This document shows, in pieces, positions 1-9,040 of a DNA stretch of 10,752 bases. Made by a program: the position numbers and the translations under genes. The stretch is taken from assembly GCA_937938065.1 (NCBI GenBank), contig CALDBH010000067.1, positions 1-10,752 on the forward strand, written 5' to 3'. The notes beneath the pieces were generated by a model that was given only the letters and a program-made list of their open reading frames with translations, had not been told where the DNA came from and made no database searches. Positions within the stretch are counted from its first letter, which is position 1, and every line of letters starts with the position of its first letter. This DNA is from an uncultured Sulfurovum sp. (GTDB lineage Bacteria; Campylobacterota; Campylobacteria; Campylobacterales; Sulfurovaceae).

Positions 1-586
<586 letters not shown>

Positions 587-588
<2 letters not shown>

Positions 589-1954
589 ATATCTTAATCA
601 GCTTCAGTGGGTTGATATGTTTAGAGTCTTTTGTTGCTTGAAAAATAAGCTTTTCACTTACTTTTCCTACCACATACCCTTTTTGTATCTTTGCCCCCAC
701 ATGGATGGTAGGGGCAATTTTAGAGAGTCCTGCGTATACCGTATGTATCTTTTTACTATGAGAAACAACAACCACTTTACCTAACATACTGCTTTTCCCG
801 GCAAAGACCACTTTTCCATTCAAAATATTTTGCACTTTCGAGTTTACCGCAGGTGACTTAAGGGTGATAGACTCGTTAAAGATCTTTATCTTGTAAATAG
901 GATCCACATAGGTACCAAATTTTTTGATGAGTCTTGCTCCAGGCAATGGAGAAATCGTTTTCCCACCTCTGTATGCATAGGTTTTGGACTTTTGATAAGA
1001 AGAGTTTACCTGTCGTACTTTTTCACTCTTTTTATACACTTTTTGCTCGGCTTTTTTTGCTTCAGCTGCAGCTAAACGTGCTTTTTTTCTCTCTTTTTCT
1101 GTTTTTGCTTTTCGCAAATCTTCTTGTGCTTTTCTTTCCTTGGCACGGGCCAATGCTTTTGCTTCACGTATCTCTCTTTGTCTCTTTTTTTCAAGACGCA
1201 TCGCTTCTTTCTCAGCTTCAGCTCTCTTACGTGCTTCATTTACTTCTTGTGCGTGTAAAATATTCAGTTTTGACAATGTAGATCGAAGAGAATTCTGTTT
1301 ATCCACTATCTTTGAGAGTTGCATATTATATTTTTCTTCATCTTCTGCAAGCTTTTTACGTAACTTCTCTTTTGCTAATTTTTTTTGCGCATAATCTTCT
1401 CTTTTTTTAACAATACGCTTAATCTCATTTTTTGTTTTATTACGTAAATAAACCTTATCCTCTTTTTGTTTTTTAAGCTTTCCAATATCAGCTCTCATTG
1501 TAGATAACATTTTAGTATTATGATTTTTATATGCGACATAAACTTCTTGTGAAATGATAGATTCTCTAGTAGGTTCGTGTGCTTTTTCCATCGCAAAAAC
1601 AATAGAAAATTGTTCAGAAAGTAAAGAGATAAATGCCTTACGTTTTTCTGCTAAGGCCTGACTCGTCATCGTTAGATCTTTTTCAGATTTACTGAGTTCA
1701 GTTTTTAACACTGCATACTGTTGTTCACTTTTTTCTTGGTCTTTTTCAAGTGCTCCCATCTTCTTCTCAAGATAGACAATATCTTTCTCTGCAGATTGTA
1801 TATCTTTTGCGATCTTACTGAGCTGCCTGCTTGTCTTTTTTTTAGCAACCGATGTAGCAGAGAGGTTTTTTTTAGATTTTTCGATCTTCGTAGTGGTTGA
1901 TGCACCATGAAGTAACCCTATAGCTACAAAAAAGAGTAGGATAAAGGACCTCAC
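587..1954 (-). CDS. EnvC-like periplasmic coiled-coil protein with degenerate LytM/M23 domain
   Basis: Probable periplasmic partner of FtsEX that activates septal peptidoglycan hydrolases. The 455-residue product starts with a signal peptide (hydrophobic residues 4-17, likely cleavage after HGA). A very long Lys/Glu-rich coiled coil spans about 40-315, and a C-terminal LytM fold about 335-455 (SPLPGARLIKKFG, then NGKVVFAG, KVVVVSHSKKIHTVYAGL, IQKGYVVGKV). Zinc ligands of active M23 peptidases appear lost: the HxxxD pair aligns with N360/T364, the YAHL His is G409, and the HLHFE motif reads KLIFQ. Only H399 remains near its usual place. This fits EnvC, whose LytM domain activates amidases rather than cutting. 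The GTG start overlaps the ftsX stop by 4 nt (GTGA) behind AAGGGAG, implying translational coupling. The ftsE-ftsX-envC order supports the call more strongly than overall similarity, which I judged by eye. Confidence 0.85.
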
Positions 1955-2766
1955 TCCTGTACTCCCTTACTGCTAAATACAACCGTGTACACAGCAATAA
2001 TAACGATCAGAACCGATAAACCCAACAAAATACCTATATCGCTAAACTTGAAAAGTGCTTCCTTGTTTTGCACCATGATGTCTATCCCGCTTCCTGCAGC
2101 CCAGTAAAATTTGGTATAAAAGAAAATCGTAGAGACCACTATAGTCGAGAATATTGCATCTACAAAAGCCACTCTAAAAAGTACACCGGATCTAAGCATC
2201 AAAGGTGCACCAAATATCTCCATGACCTGCATACGCTCTTTGTGTGCATATTTCCAGATCTCCATCTGTTTGATAATTAAAAACAGACTCACAACAGCCA
2301 TGAAAACAATAAATATTTTTAATATCAATTTAATGAAAGAAAAAAGTCTATAACTGGAGTTATAGCTACTGCCAAACGTCTCAATTTTTTTAATATTGGC
2401 ATCAGCTTCAAGATCTTTTTTGATCTTTTCCAATCCTGAAGTATGAAGATAGGAATCTAACCCAAGATTATAAAAATAAGGCAGTGCGGCCAATATCTCT
2501 TTACTGCTACTTTGACTTACACCTTTTGCCACCTCGGAGACGATACTCTCACGTTTGATCTTTTCTGCTGTGCTGATATGTTCATTCAGTGCTTGAAACT
2601 TCGATAGTTCCATAGGCTTTTTTGTTACAGCAAGCATAGAGTATCCCTCTTTAAGCCCTTTTTCATACGAGTTTGTTGTACGTTCAAATACCAGATAAAA
2701 TTCAATACCCAATAAAATGGCCATAAGCGGCAGAATAAACATAAGATGATTTTTAATGAACTTCAT
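1951..2766 (-). CDS. ftsX: Cell-division ABC-transporter-like membrane protein FtsX
   Basis: Inner-membrane partner of FtsE. FtsEX does not move a solute; it transmits ATP hydrolysis in the cytoplasm to periplasmic activators of murein hydrolases at the septum. The protein has four predicted membrane segments, near residues 8-27, 146-166, 198-218 and 244-264, with a roughly 115-residue periplasmic domain between the first two. The conserved FtsX segment before the third helix is present (ERMQVMEIFGAP, about 178-189). At 271 residues it is slightly shorter than the E. coli protein and lacks a long cytoplasmic N-terminus. I chose ATG 2764-2766 because AAGGG lies 5 nt before it; a GTG two codons upstream (to 2772) is possible but sits directly against that motif. 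The start overlaps the end of ftsE by 14 nt, and the stop overlaps the EnvC-like start, so the three genes are coupled. Confidence 0.92.
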   Translation of the reverse strand: MKFIKNHLMFILPLMAILLGIEFYLVFERTTNSYEKGLKEGYSMLAVTKKPMELSKFQALNEHISTAEKIKRESIVSEVAKGVSQSSSKEILAALPYFYNLGLDSYLHTSGLEKIKKDLEADANIKKIETFGSSYNSSYRLFSFIKLILKIFIVFMAVVSLFLIIKQMEIWKYAHKERMQVMEIFGAPLMLRSGVLFRVAFVDAIFSTIVVSTIFFYTKFYWAAGSGIDIMVQNKEALFKFSDIGILLGLSVLIVIIAVYTVVFSSKGVQE

Positions 2767-3427
2767 ACACACCCTTGCTCTCTATAATAAAATGTCTGTA
2801 GGGTAAGGAAAAGATCGTTGGAATTTTATGTGTTACAACCAAGACGGTGGTATCAAGTTGTTGACATGCATTTTCCATCAAGTCCCAAATCACATTTGAT
2901 GAATAATCATCAAGGTTACCCGTAGGTTCATCTGCCAATATCACCACTGGATTTTTTGCCAATGCTCTTGCTACGCCCACACGCTGCTGTTCACCACCGC
3001 TTAGCTCCAATGGATACTTATCTGCATGGTCAGGCAGTTTTACATGTTTAAGAAGTCTTTGTGCCTGAGTATCCTGTACCTCTGTAGCATATCCTGCTAT
3101 CATTAAAGGCAAAACCACATTTTTTTTCACTGTCCACTCATTCACAAGCTTATAATCCTGAAAAATGATACCCATATGTGTTCTAAGTTCTTGAAGTTTT
3201 TTAGGGCGTACATTTGACAGATCAAGTCCACCCACAATAAGGTTACCCTCACTTGGTTTCAACTTTCCGTACAGTGCTTTAAGCAGTGTTGATTTACCAG
3301 AACCACTCGGTCCGGTGATAAAGACAAACTCACCCTTTTTAATGCTGAAGTTAGCATCTTTAATGACTTCTTTCCCTTCTTTACCATAGGTAAGGGTAAG
3401 ATGTGAAGCGTGAATCACATTAGACAT
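2753..3427 (-). CDS. ftsE: Cell-division ATP-binding protein FtsE
   Basis: Cytoplasmic ABC ATPase that binds FtsX and drives the FtsEX-EnvC septal hydrolase switch. All ABC motifs are intact in 224 residues: Walker [10 protein letters not shown] at 39-47, Q-loop Q90 in IIFQD, signature LSGGEQQRV at 142-150, Walker B VVILADE at 161-167 with catalytic E167, D-loop NLDD, and switch H200. FQDYKLV after the Q-loop is characteristic of FtsE and close relatives. The length matches the family. ATG at 3425-3427 is preceded by AAAGGAGAG, which lies over the trmB stop codon; only 3 nt separate the two reading frames. Neighbouring ftsX rules out the LolD-type alternative. Confidence 0.96.
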   Translation of the reverse strand: MSNVIHASHLTLTYGKEGKEVIKDANFSIKKGEFVFITGPSGSGKSTLLKALYGKLKPSEGNLIVGGLDLSNVRPKKLQELRTHMGIIFQDYKLVNEWTVKKNVVLPLMIAGYATEVQDTQAQRLLKHVKLPDHADKYPLELSGGEQQRVGVARALAKNPVVILADEPTGNLDDYSSNVIWDLMENACQQLDTTVLVVTHKIPTIFSLPYRHFIIESKGVYEVH

Positions 3428-3430
3428 GTT

Positions 3431-4615
3431 CTACTCTCCTTTACCGAGCATTATTTGCTCAGCTAGTTTTTGATGCGCCTGAAAGTTAACTGTCGTCTTC
3501 ACCGGAGAAGAGACAAAATACCTGCAAGAGTTTTTTTCCAATAAAATGTATTTATGTTCTGGTCTGTCAAAACTTCCAAAAGCACATTTTATGAGTATGC
3601 TTTCTTCAGATATTTTATACACACGTTCAAAGTGTATAAAATACCCCTCAAAAACCAATGCTTTTTTCGGTAAACGCTCTTCTATATCTTGGGTATATTT
3701 TACATCATTAAAATTAAAATCTATAGTCACTTCTTTAGGTGCTGATTCTTGTGTACATTTGACATATACATCATAGATATCTTTCTCCTGTCTAAGCCAT
3801 CTTGCTTCATACTTACTTGTCACTTCCAAGGCTTCATTTTTACGCACTTCTACTTCAACTTTAGGTATAGAAAAGAAAGTCTCCAGCGCATACCAAAAGT
3901 ATTTATCACTGTCTGTACGCAGTTCCAAACGTCCGTCTTTCCTTAATACTCTCATAGACTCATCTAAAAAACTGGGACTTATAACCCTTCTGTGAGGTTT
4001 TTTATCCCAAGGTACAGGGAAATGTACAAATATCTGTTCACATACATTTGAAGGCAACATTTCCAAGAAGAGTCTTGCATCGTAGTTCACTACCCAAATG
4101 TTATCAAGCTCTTGAAGTTCTATCTGCTTAAGAACCTGTTGTGCAGAAGGTGTATGTATCTCTATACCTATAAAAAGCGTATCAGGATTCTTTTGTGCCT
4201 GATACAGTAAATGTCGTCCACTCCCAAATCCAACCTCAACAGAGATCTTCTCTTTAGGATATGTGATATTTTCAAAATCTTCTATTTTTTTAAAATGTTC
4301 TGAAGAGAGTGCACTTTTTGTATTTGATATAGCAATATTCGAAGAGAGTACATCCAGGTTCAACTCTTTTGAAACACTCTCCAGTGCCTCTTTAAGCAGG
4401 TTCACTTTAAGGGGTCTGGTCACTTTGTCATATTTTAATAAGTAAGCTTTTTCATCTGGTTTAAGTTGAAGTAAAAATTCTTCTCCTGCATGTTCAACGC
4501 CAATGAGCATATCGTCACGGTTCAGTGCTGTCGCGCAAAAAGTCATCATAGGACTTGTTTCTATCTGTTGTTCTACTATAGAAGTATCAAAGGGGGTAAC
4601 TTTTAAATGTGGCAT
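3431..4615 (-). CDS. trmB: tRNA (guanine-N7-)-methyltransferase, long Campylobacterota form
   Basis: SAM-dependent enzyme that makes m7G46 in the variable loop of tRNAs. The Rossmann-type core lies at about 123-290: SAM motif EVGFGSGRHLL at 127-137, acidic IGIEIH at 149-154, VNYDA at 176-180, the family signature HFPVPWDKKPHRR at 198-210, TDSDKY at 234-239 and TSKYEARW at 266-273. At 394 residues it is far longer than the roughly 240-residue E. coli enzyme, with about 120 extra N-terminal and 100 extra C-terminal residues. From memory, long TrmB proteins are the norm in Campylobacter and Helicobacter. In the signature the usual FPDPW reads FPVPW, so Asp is replaced by Val. ATG 4613-4615 has AGGA 5 nt upstream. 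The gene sits 9 nt after the lipoprotein stop and 3 nt before ftsE. Confidence 0.93.
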   Translation of the reverse strand: MPHLKVTPFDTSIVEQQIETSPMMTFCATALNRDDMLIGVEHAGEEFLLQLKPDEKAYLLKYDKVTRPLKVNLLKEALESVSKELNLDVLSSNIAISNTKSALSSEHFKKIEDFENITYPKEKISVEVGFGSGRHLLYQAQKNPDTLFIGIEIHTPSAQQVLKQIELQELDNIWVVNYDARLFLEMLPSNVCEQIFVHFPVPWDKKPHRRVISPSFLDESMRVLRKDGRLELRTDSDKYFWYALETFFSIPKVEVEVRKNEALEVTSKYEARWLRQEKDIYDVYVKCTQESAPKEVTIDFNFNDVKYTQDIEERLPKKALVFEGYFIHFERVYKISEESILIKCAFGSFDRPEHKYILLEKNSCRYFVSSPVKTTVNFQAHQKLAEQIMLGKGE

Positions 4616-4624
4616 TGTTCCTGC

Positions 4625-5290
4625 TTATAATGTAATTTTTGTTGCTTGACTGGGATAAGCGCGTATCTTGTCATAACTTTGTGCGATGATCCGGTAGCTG
4701 TATGTATGTCCACTTCTTACAAAGGTATCAATGTACTCAGCCATCAATTGTCCTTGTACCTGTGAGACAAATTTCCATTCAGACCCATCCACTGAGCGCT
4801 CTACGATATAGGTATTAATACTTGAATTTGCATGTGGTTTCCACAAAAGTTTTACCACAGAGGGTGCTACTTTATAGGCTTTCACAAAAGAGACTGCCGA
4901 AAATGCAGGTAAGGTTCTTACTTCTATCGGCTCACTGCGTCTAGACTCTTTTCCCAAAGCAAATGTACTAAACGTATAACGATAGGTACTGTCTGCATTT
5001 ACGTGTGTATCTACAAAGTGTGTTGCATAACGATTACCCACAGTACCTATACGTTTGAAATTTTGTCTGTCCTGCGAAGTATTTCCTCTATAAATGTTCA
5101 CACCATGTATACGATGATCTTCTATCTTTTTCCACTCAAAGCCTACCGAGTTCATTCTAGGTAAAGCATGTACTTGATCAATGGTGTCTAATGAAGGATC
5201 TGTACCATACGTCATCAATCCCTTGATAGCACCACAACCGTTAAAGATTATTAAAGAGAGTACCCAGAGTATGAGGATCGATTTTTTCAT
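4625..5290 (-). CDS. Fibronectin type III domain lipoprotein (FlpA-like)
   Basis: Predicted lipoprotein of 221 residues. Residues 1-18 are a lipoprotein signal (MKKS, then a hydrophobic run ending IIFNG) with lipidated Cys at 19. Two fibronectin type III-like beta-sandwich repeats follow, about 42-125 and 130-221. Each has the W near strand B or C (FEWKKI; LLWKPH), a strand of the type VNIYRG or YIVERSVDG, and the Tyr-rich YRYTFSTFA or YSYRIIAQS motif. Position between the rluD and trmB genes matches FlpA (Cj1279c) of C. jejuni, a larger fibronectin-binding lipoprotein; that comparison is from memory. In a non-host bacterium a cell-envelope scaffold role seems likelier than host adhesion. ATG 5288-5290 has AAGGTG 6 nt upstream, and the first 50 nt of the gene overlap the end of rluD in another frame. 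Outer-membrane placement is inferred, not shown. Confidence 0.8.
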   Translation of the reverse strand: MKKSILILWVLSLIIFNGCGAIKGLMTYGTDPSLDTIDQVHALPRMNSVGFEWKKIEDHRIHGVNIYRGNTSQDRQNFKRIGTVGNRYATHFVDTHVNADSTYRYTFSTFALGKESRRSEPIEVRTLPAFSAVSFVKAYKVAPSVVKLLWKPHANSSINTYIVERSVDGSEWKFVSQVQGQLMAEYIDTFVRSGHTYSYRIIAQSYDKIRAYPSQATKITL

Positions 5291-6194
5291 CTACTTCACC
5301 TTGATCAAAATTTTTAGATATATACACTTTCATATCCTCAAAAAGTGGGGCAACGAACTCCATTCTTTCACCGCTTACAGGGTGGACCAGATATAGCAAA
5401 TATGCATGCAAATTAACTCTAGAAATTTTATCTCTTTTGGTCTTAAACCCATATAAATCATCACCTAAAATATGGCGGCCAAGCGTATTTAAATGTACCC
5501 GTATCTGATGGGTCCTACCTGTAAACAATTTCGCTGCGATGAGTTCAACATTATGTTGACTTGTAAGAAGTTTTACAAAAGCTGTTTTAGCAGATCTTCC
5601 ATCAGGAACCACGTCCATCTTGAGCCTGTTTTTAGGGTTACGTCCTATAGGTTTATCTACCACAGTATCATCTTTAAGTGGACAATCGATCAGTGCCAGA
5701 TAGTAACGGCCCATACTCTTGTCTTGCAGTTGTAAGCTGAGAGCTTCATGCACTTTGTTGTCTTTCGCAACCACCAGTGCACCCGTCGTCTCTTTGTCTA
5801 TACGGTGTACGATACCATAACGCTCTTCACCACTGATAGTCGAAAGTGATATACCCTTATGAATCAACCAATCCACAAGTGTAGGCTCTTTCACAGAGGG
5901 GGCAGGATGGACCACGAGTCCAGAAGGTTTATTGACCACCAAAAGATACTCATCTTCATACAGTATCTCTACATCAAAATCTATAGGAGGAGCCACTCTT
6001 TTTTCTGCTTCTTTAAAAATATAAGAAACTGTATCACCTTCTGTTACTTTAAAACTGCTCTTTATAATCGTTTTATCATTCACACTCACAAGCCCGTCTT
6101 TTACAAGCTTTTCAACTTGGTTACGACTTACGTCAAGTTGAATTGCAAGTATCTTGTCTAGGCGTCCTGATGCTGTGGCTGTAAATTGATTCAT
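5241..6194 (-). CDS. rluD: RluD-family large-subunit rRNA pseudouridine synthase
   Basis: Pseudouridine synthase of the RluA/RluD family, probably acting on helix 69 of 23S rRNA (positions 1911/1915/1917 in E. coli numbering). The 317-residue product has an N-terminal S4 RNA-binding domain (about 10-60, SGRLDKILA then VSRNQVEKLVKDG) and the catalytic domain from about 75. That domain includes VVNKPSGLVVHP (87-98) and the active-site motif HRIDKETTG at 130-138 with catalytic D133; GRTHQIRVHL lies further on. The frame stays open upstream to a TTG at 6230, but the ATG at 6192-6194 gives the normal family N-terminus; neither start has a strong ribosome-binding site. It follows the small exported protein after 17 nt. 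RluC-type specificity cannot be excluded by eye. The last 50 nt also encode the signal peptide of the next gene. Confidence 0.88.
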   Translation of the reverse strand: MNQFTATASGRLDKILAIQLDVSRNQVEKLVKDGLVSVNDKTIIKSSFKVTEGDTVSYIFKEAEKRVAPPIDFDVEILYEDEYLLVVNKPSGLVVHPAPSVKEPTLVDWLIHKGISLSTISGEERYGIVHRIDKETTGALVVAKDNKVHEALSLQLQDKSMGRYYLALIDCPLKDDTVVDKPIGRNPKNRLKMDVVPDGRSAKTAFVKLLTSQHNVELIAAKLFTGRTHQIRVHLNTLGRHILGDDLYGFKTKRDKISRVNLHAYLLYLVHPVSGERMEFVAPLFEDMKVYISKNFDQGEVDEKIDPHTLGTLFNNL

Positions 6195-6211
6195 ACTTTT
6201 TTCGAAAATAA

Positions 6212-6565
6212 TCAGTCTTGCTGCTGACAAGGCTCATCCGCCAAAAATTGTTTACGTACCCAGCCTCTTTTACCATCTGCGTCTACTTTACACCATACCG
6301 GATATTTCCATGCCATATGATTTCTTTTGGTTTGATTCATGTCATCAAGTTCTTTTTGAGTGACTTCTCTCATACATCCAAGGTTTTGGACACAACCCTC
6401 TGTAGAGATATGTGTATATATCTTCTTAGCTTTTCGGTTAGGCTCCACACTTAAACCAAGGAGCTCACACTTTTTTATAAGTTTAACCGTAAATTCTGAG
6501 GGTTGTATATTTTCATCTGCAACTAAACTTGCAAAAAATATGCTTAGCAGTAAAAACAGTCTCAT
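6212..6565 (-). CDS. Small exported protein with SH3b-like C-terminal part and five Cys
   Basis: I do not recognise this 117-residue protein as a named family. A signal peptide is clear: MRLFLLLSIFFASLVA with probable cleavage near residue 15-16. The mature part has five cysteines (33, 58, 64, 92, 113). It also has a segment at 88-109 (YPVWCKVDADGKRGWV, then FLAD) that resembles the last strands of a bacterial SH3 domain, which often bind peptidoglycan or proteins in the periplasm. The odd number of Cys would leave one free if two disulfides form. The ATG at 6563-6565 overlaps the ttcA stop by 4 nt (ATGA) and has a strong AAGGAAGGG site, so it is translated in step with ttcA. A link to the downstream envelope genes is only a guess. 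Confidence 0.75.
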   Translation of the reverse strand: MRLFLLLSIFFASLVADENIQPSEFTVKLIKKCELLGLSVEPNRKAKKIYTHISTEGCVQNLGCMREVTQKELDDMNQTKRNHMAWKYPVWCKVDADGKRGWVRKQFLADEPCQQQD

Positions 6566-7380
6566 AGCCCTTCCTTTATATCATCTCTGTTCCAACGTTC
6601 TGGATCAAGAAAAGTATCATCATGTATATGTTTAAATGAGGCTCTAAACATTTTGAAGATATCTTTATTCTCTTTTTCAAGTCCGGCTAACCACTCTTTG
6701 GTAGACGCTCTTGCATGAGGCATCTTCACATCTTTCAACATTGCAGGACAGGCTTCATCACCTATCACTTGCAAGTTGTTCTCTTCGGCAAAGGCACGCA
6801 GTTGTGTCTCTCTAGCTTGTATCAATGGACGTATCAGGTGAAAGCCTCTACTCGTTTTGTAGATAGGTGCCAAGGCTCTCATACTTCCGTTGTAAAACAT
6901 ATTCATAAAAAAACTTTCTACCGTGTCATCAAAGTGATGTCCCAGTGCCACCTTGGTAAAATCACCCTCCTCTGCAAAGCTATAGAGTGCCCCTCTTCTC
7001 ATACGTGAAAAATAAGAACAGAATGAAGAGTTGTCGCGTATCGTATCATGTGAGATTTCAAAGATATTGGTGTCATATACTGTATGTTTTATACCATACT
7101 CTTTACAGTGTGCTTCAAGAAAAGCATAATGTTCATCCGGCATACCATACTTGATGGTACAGGCTTCAAATTCAAAGTTAAAAGGTGCATGACGTTGTAT
7201 ATGTTTCATGATATGTACAAGTGCCAAAGAGTCTTTCCCTCCGCTCAGTCCCACGAGTACTTTATCACCCTCACCTATAAGTTTAAACTCTGCATTGGTC
7301 TTGCCTGCCAACTTGAGTAACTTTTTACTTATAGGTATGCTTTTAGAGGCTACACGTCTTTGATTATCGTCCAAGTTCAT
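6562..7380 (-). CDS. ttcA: TtcA-family PP-loop tRNA thiolase with incomplete Cys set
   Basis: Adenine-nucleotide alpha-hydrolase (PP-loop) enzyme resembling TtcA, which makes 2-thiocytidine at position 32 of certain tRNAs. In 272 residues, the PP-loop SGGKDS is at 46-51, CSYFSRMRRGALY at 121-133, ALGHHFDDTVESFFMNMFY at 145-163, and IRPL at 183-186. E. coli TtcA carries a 4Fe-4S cluster on three Cys from two CxxC motifs. Here the first motif reads CSYF (C121 kept, second Cys replaced by F124), and the second keeps only its last Cys as C211 (EACPAM). So two of the three expected cluster ligands are present. The start at 7378-7380 overlaps mtnN by 17 nt. In C. jejuni a related gene follows pfs, as I recall, so this may be a lineage-specific subfamily with altered chemistry or target. 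Function as a tRNA thiolase is inferred from the family. Confidence 0.8.
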   Translation of the reverse strand: MNLDDNQRRVASKSIPISKKLLKLAGKTNAEFKLIGEGDKVLVGLSGGKDSLALVHIMKHIQRHAPFNFEFEACTIKYGMPDEHYAFLEAHCKEYGIKHTVYDTNIFEISHDTIRDNSSFCSYFSRMRRGALYSFAEEGDFTKVALGHHFDDTVESFFMNMFYNGSMRALAPIYKTSRGFHLIRPLIQARETQLRAFAEENNLQVIGDEACPAMLKDVKMPHARASTKEWLAGLEKENKDIFKMFRASFKHIHDDTFLDPERWNRDDIKEGL

Positions 7381-8065
7381 CCACCATACTCAAGATAAAA
7401 TCAGCAGATATTTTTGCTGAACTTTCCAAAAATTCATCAAAATTAAAACTTGCATCCATATCAGCACTGTCCGAGATAGCACGCAAAATGAAGAAAGGTA
7501 TATTTAAAGCATTACAAACCACTGCAACACTTGCCCCTTCCATCTCTAAAGCATCTGCTTTAAAGGTAGTAGATATCCAGTCTTTACGTTCTATATTTGC
7601 TACAAATTGATCTCCTGTTGCGATAAGACCTTCCGTAAGTGTTAATCCTTTTCTCTTAGCCACTTCTTTAGCAATATTACGTAACCTAACATCTGTAGGA
7701 ATACATATTTTTCCCTCTGGCACATATCCAAAAGGATGGCCAAATGCTGTAATATCTAGATCGTGTTGACAAAGTCCATCAGCGATAATCAGATCACCAA
7801 TTTTAAGCTCATCACTTATGGCTCCTGCTACACCCGAAAAGAGGAGTAGATCACAACCAAATTTGGTTATGAGTGTTGTAGCGGTTAATGTAGCGAACAC
7901 TTTACCTATTTTGGAGTATGCTACAACAACTTCTTGCCCATGGTAAGAGCCTTCATAGTATTTATTATCTCCATACACAATCGTTTGTACATTATCAAGT
8001 TTCTCTATAATGGGTTCTATCTCTTCAGGCATTGCACCCATAATTGCTATCTTACGATTTGACAT
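7364..8065 (-). CDS. mtnN: MTA/SAH (and probably aminodeoxyfutalosine) nucleosidase
   Basis: Hydrolyses the N-glycosidic bond of methylthioadenosine and S-adenosylhomocysteine. In Campylobacterota the same enzyme also cleaves 6-amino-6-deoxyfutalosine in menaquinone synthesis (established for Helicobacter and Campylobacter enzymes). The 233-residue protein aligns end to end with E. coli MTAN: GAMPEEIEP at 10-18, SGVAGA at 77-82, HDLDITAFGHPFG at 101-113, LEMEGASVA at 173-181 and RAISDSAD at 195-202. The catalytic acids correspond to E15, E176 and D199. I chose ATG 8063-8065, with AAAGGAG upstream at good spacing; a TTG two codons earlier abuts that site and is unlikely. The gene lies 33 nt after fabD, and its 3' end overlaps ttcA. 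Deoxyfutalosine activity is inferred from lineage; no other menaquinone gene is in view. Confidence 0.93.
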   Translation of the reverse strand: MSNRKIAIMGAMPEEIEPIIEKLDNVQTIVYGDNKYYEGSYHGQEVVVAYSKIGKVFATLTATTLITKFGCDLLLFSGVAGAISDELKIGDLIIADGLCQHDLDITAFGHPFGYVPEGKICIPTDVRLRNIAKEVAKRKGLTLTEGLIATGDQFVANIERKDWISTTFKADALEMEGASVAVVCNALNIPFFILRAISDSADMDASFNFDEFLESSAKISADFILSMVDELGR

Positions 8066-8098
8066 TGACAACTCCTTTATGTACTTTAATACTTGAAA

Positions 8099-9040
8099 TT
8101 AATTTAATTTAGCGATTTCAGTCAATGCTATTTGTAGTGATTCCATGTCTGAAACTACAAAGTGAGGTTTTTTGGTTGCTTTACGGTTCAATCCTTTAAG
8201 TACGCCACCATGTCCAAACTCAACATAACAATCTACAGAATCATCAAAATCTGCAATAGATTGCTTATAGAGTACCGGAGATACCAACTGTTTAGGAAGC
8301 AGATCTAAGGCCTCTTCTTTTGTGTTATATGTCTTTGCAGTTACATTCGATACCACTGGCGCTACAAACTCATCTTTTAACATCTCAGTAAGCTTCTCAG
8401 ATAAAGGCAACGTAGCACTTTCAAGCAGTGGACAGTGGCTTGCTACTGACATATTGAGAAGCATCGCTCTTTTAGCTTTAGCTTCTTTCAAAATTGGTGC
8501 TAATGTTTCAAGATCAGGCTTTATTCCGGCGATCACTATTTGTCCTGCAGCATTGTAGTTTACAGGCCATACTTTCAATCCTGCTTCTCTTTGTGCATCA
8601 CAGATCTCTTCAACCACCTCATCTTCAAGACCAAGAGATACCATCATCCCTACATCTTGTCCAGAACATGCTTCAGCCATAAGTTTACCACGAAGATTGA
8701 CAAGTTCTACCGCATCTATGGCATCTATAGCACCTACAGAGACCAGTGCCGAAAATTCACCCAGTGAGTGACCTAATGCATATACAGGTTTGATAGGCAT
8801 TTCATTTTCAAAAAGTCTGTGTGCTATAGCAGATACAAGCAGGATAGCCGGTTGTGTAAACTCTGTTTTTTCAAGTTTATCATTCTCTTCAAAAAGCAGG
8901 TGCTGAAAGTCGATACCTGTTCTTGTACTGGCATCAGCCACCATCTGTTTTGCAATATCAGAGTTATTAAAAAAGTCTTGACCCATCCCTACAGCTTGTG
9001 AACCTTGCCCTGGAAATAAAAATGCGCATTTGATTGACAT
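8099..9040 (-). CDS. fabD: Malonyl-CoA:acyl-carrier-protein transacylase
   Basis: Moves malonyl groups from CoA to acyl carrier protein, supplying the extender unit of type II fatty-acid synthesis in the cytosol. The 313-residue length and motifs are typical: FPGQGSQ at 9-15 (oxyanion Q12), the nucleophile elbow GHSLGE with S92, R117 in NLRGKL, H202 in ASHCPLL, and NVTAK at 232-236. The catalytic Ser/His pair and the malonate-binding Arg are intact. ATG 9038-9040 has AAGGA at normal spacing. It is the first gene of the minus-strand cluster, reading away from rubredoxin across a 92-nt gap that should hold the cluster's promoter. Isolated fabD next to pfs, away from other fab genes, matches Campylobacter from memory. 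Confidence 0.96.
   Translation of the reverse strand: MSIKCAFLFPGQGSQAVGMGQDFFNNSDIAKQMVADASTRTGIDFQHLLFEENDKLEKTEFTQPAILLVSAIAHRLFENEMPIKPVYALGHSLGEFSALVSVGAIDAIDAVELVNLRGKLMAEACSGQDVGMMVSLGLEDEVVEEICDAQREAGLKVWPVNYNAAGQIVIAGIKPDLETLAPILKEAKAKRAMLLNMSVASHCPLLESATLPLSEKLTEMLKDEFVAPVVSNVTAKTYNTKEEALDLLPKQLVSPVLYKQSIADFDDSVDCYVEFGHGGVLKGLNRKATKKPHFVVSDMESLQIALTEIAKLN

Noticed and set aside
934..1394. Plus-strand open frames of 84 and 115 codons opposite the EnvC-like gene
   Set aside because: They mirror the Lys/Glu-rich coiled coil, giving Phe/Leu/Ser-rich antisense translations with no ribosome-binding site; the minus-strand gene is well supported.
6195..6230. Longer RluD beginning at TTG 6230
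   Set aside because: It would overlap the small exported gene with no ribosome-binding site and add residues absent from the family; ATG 6194 starts at the normal S4-domain boundary.
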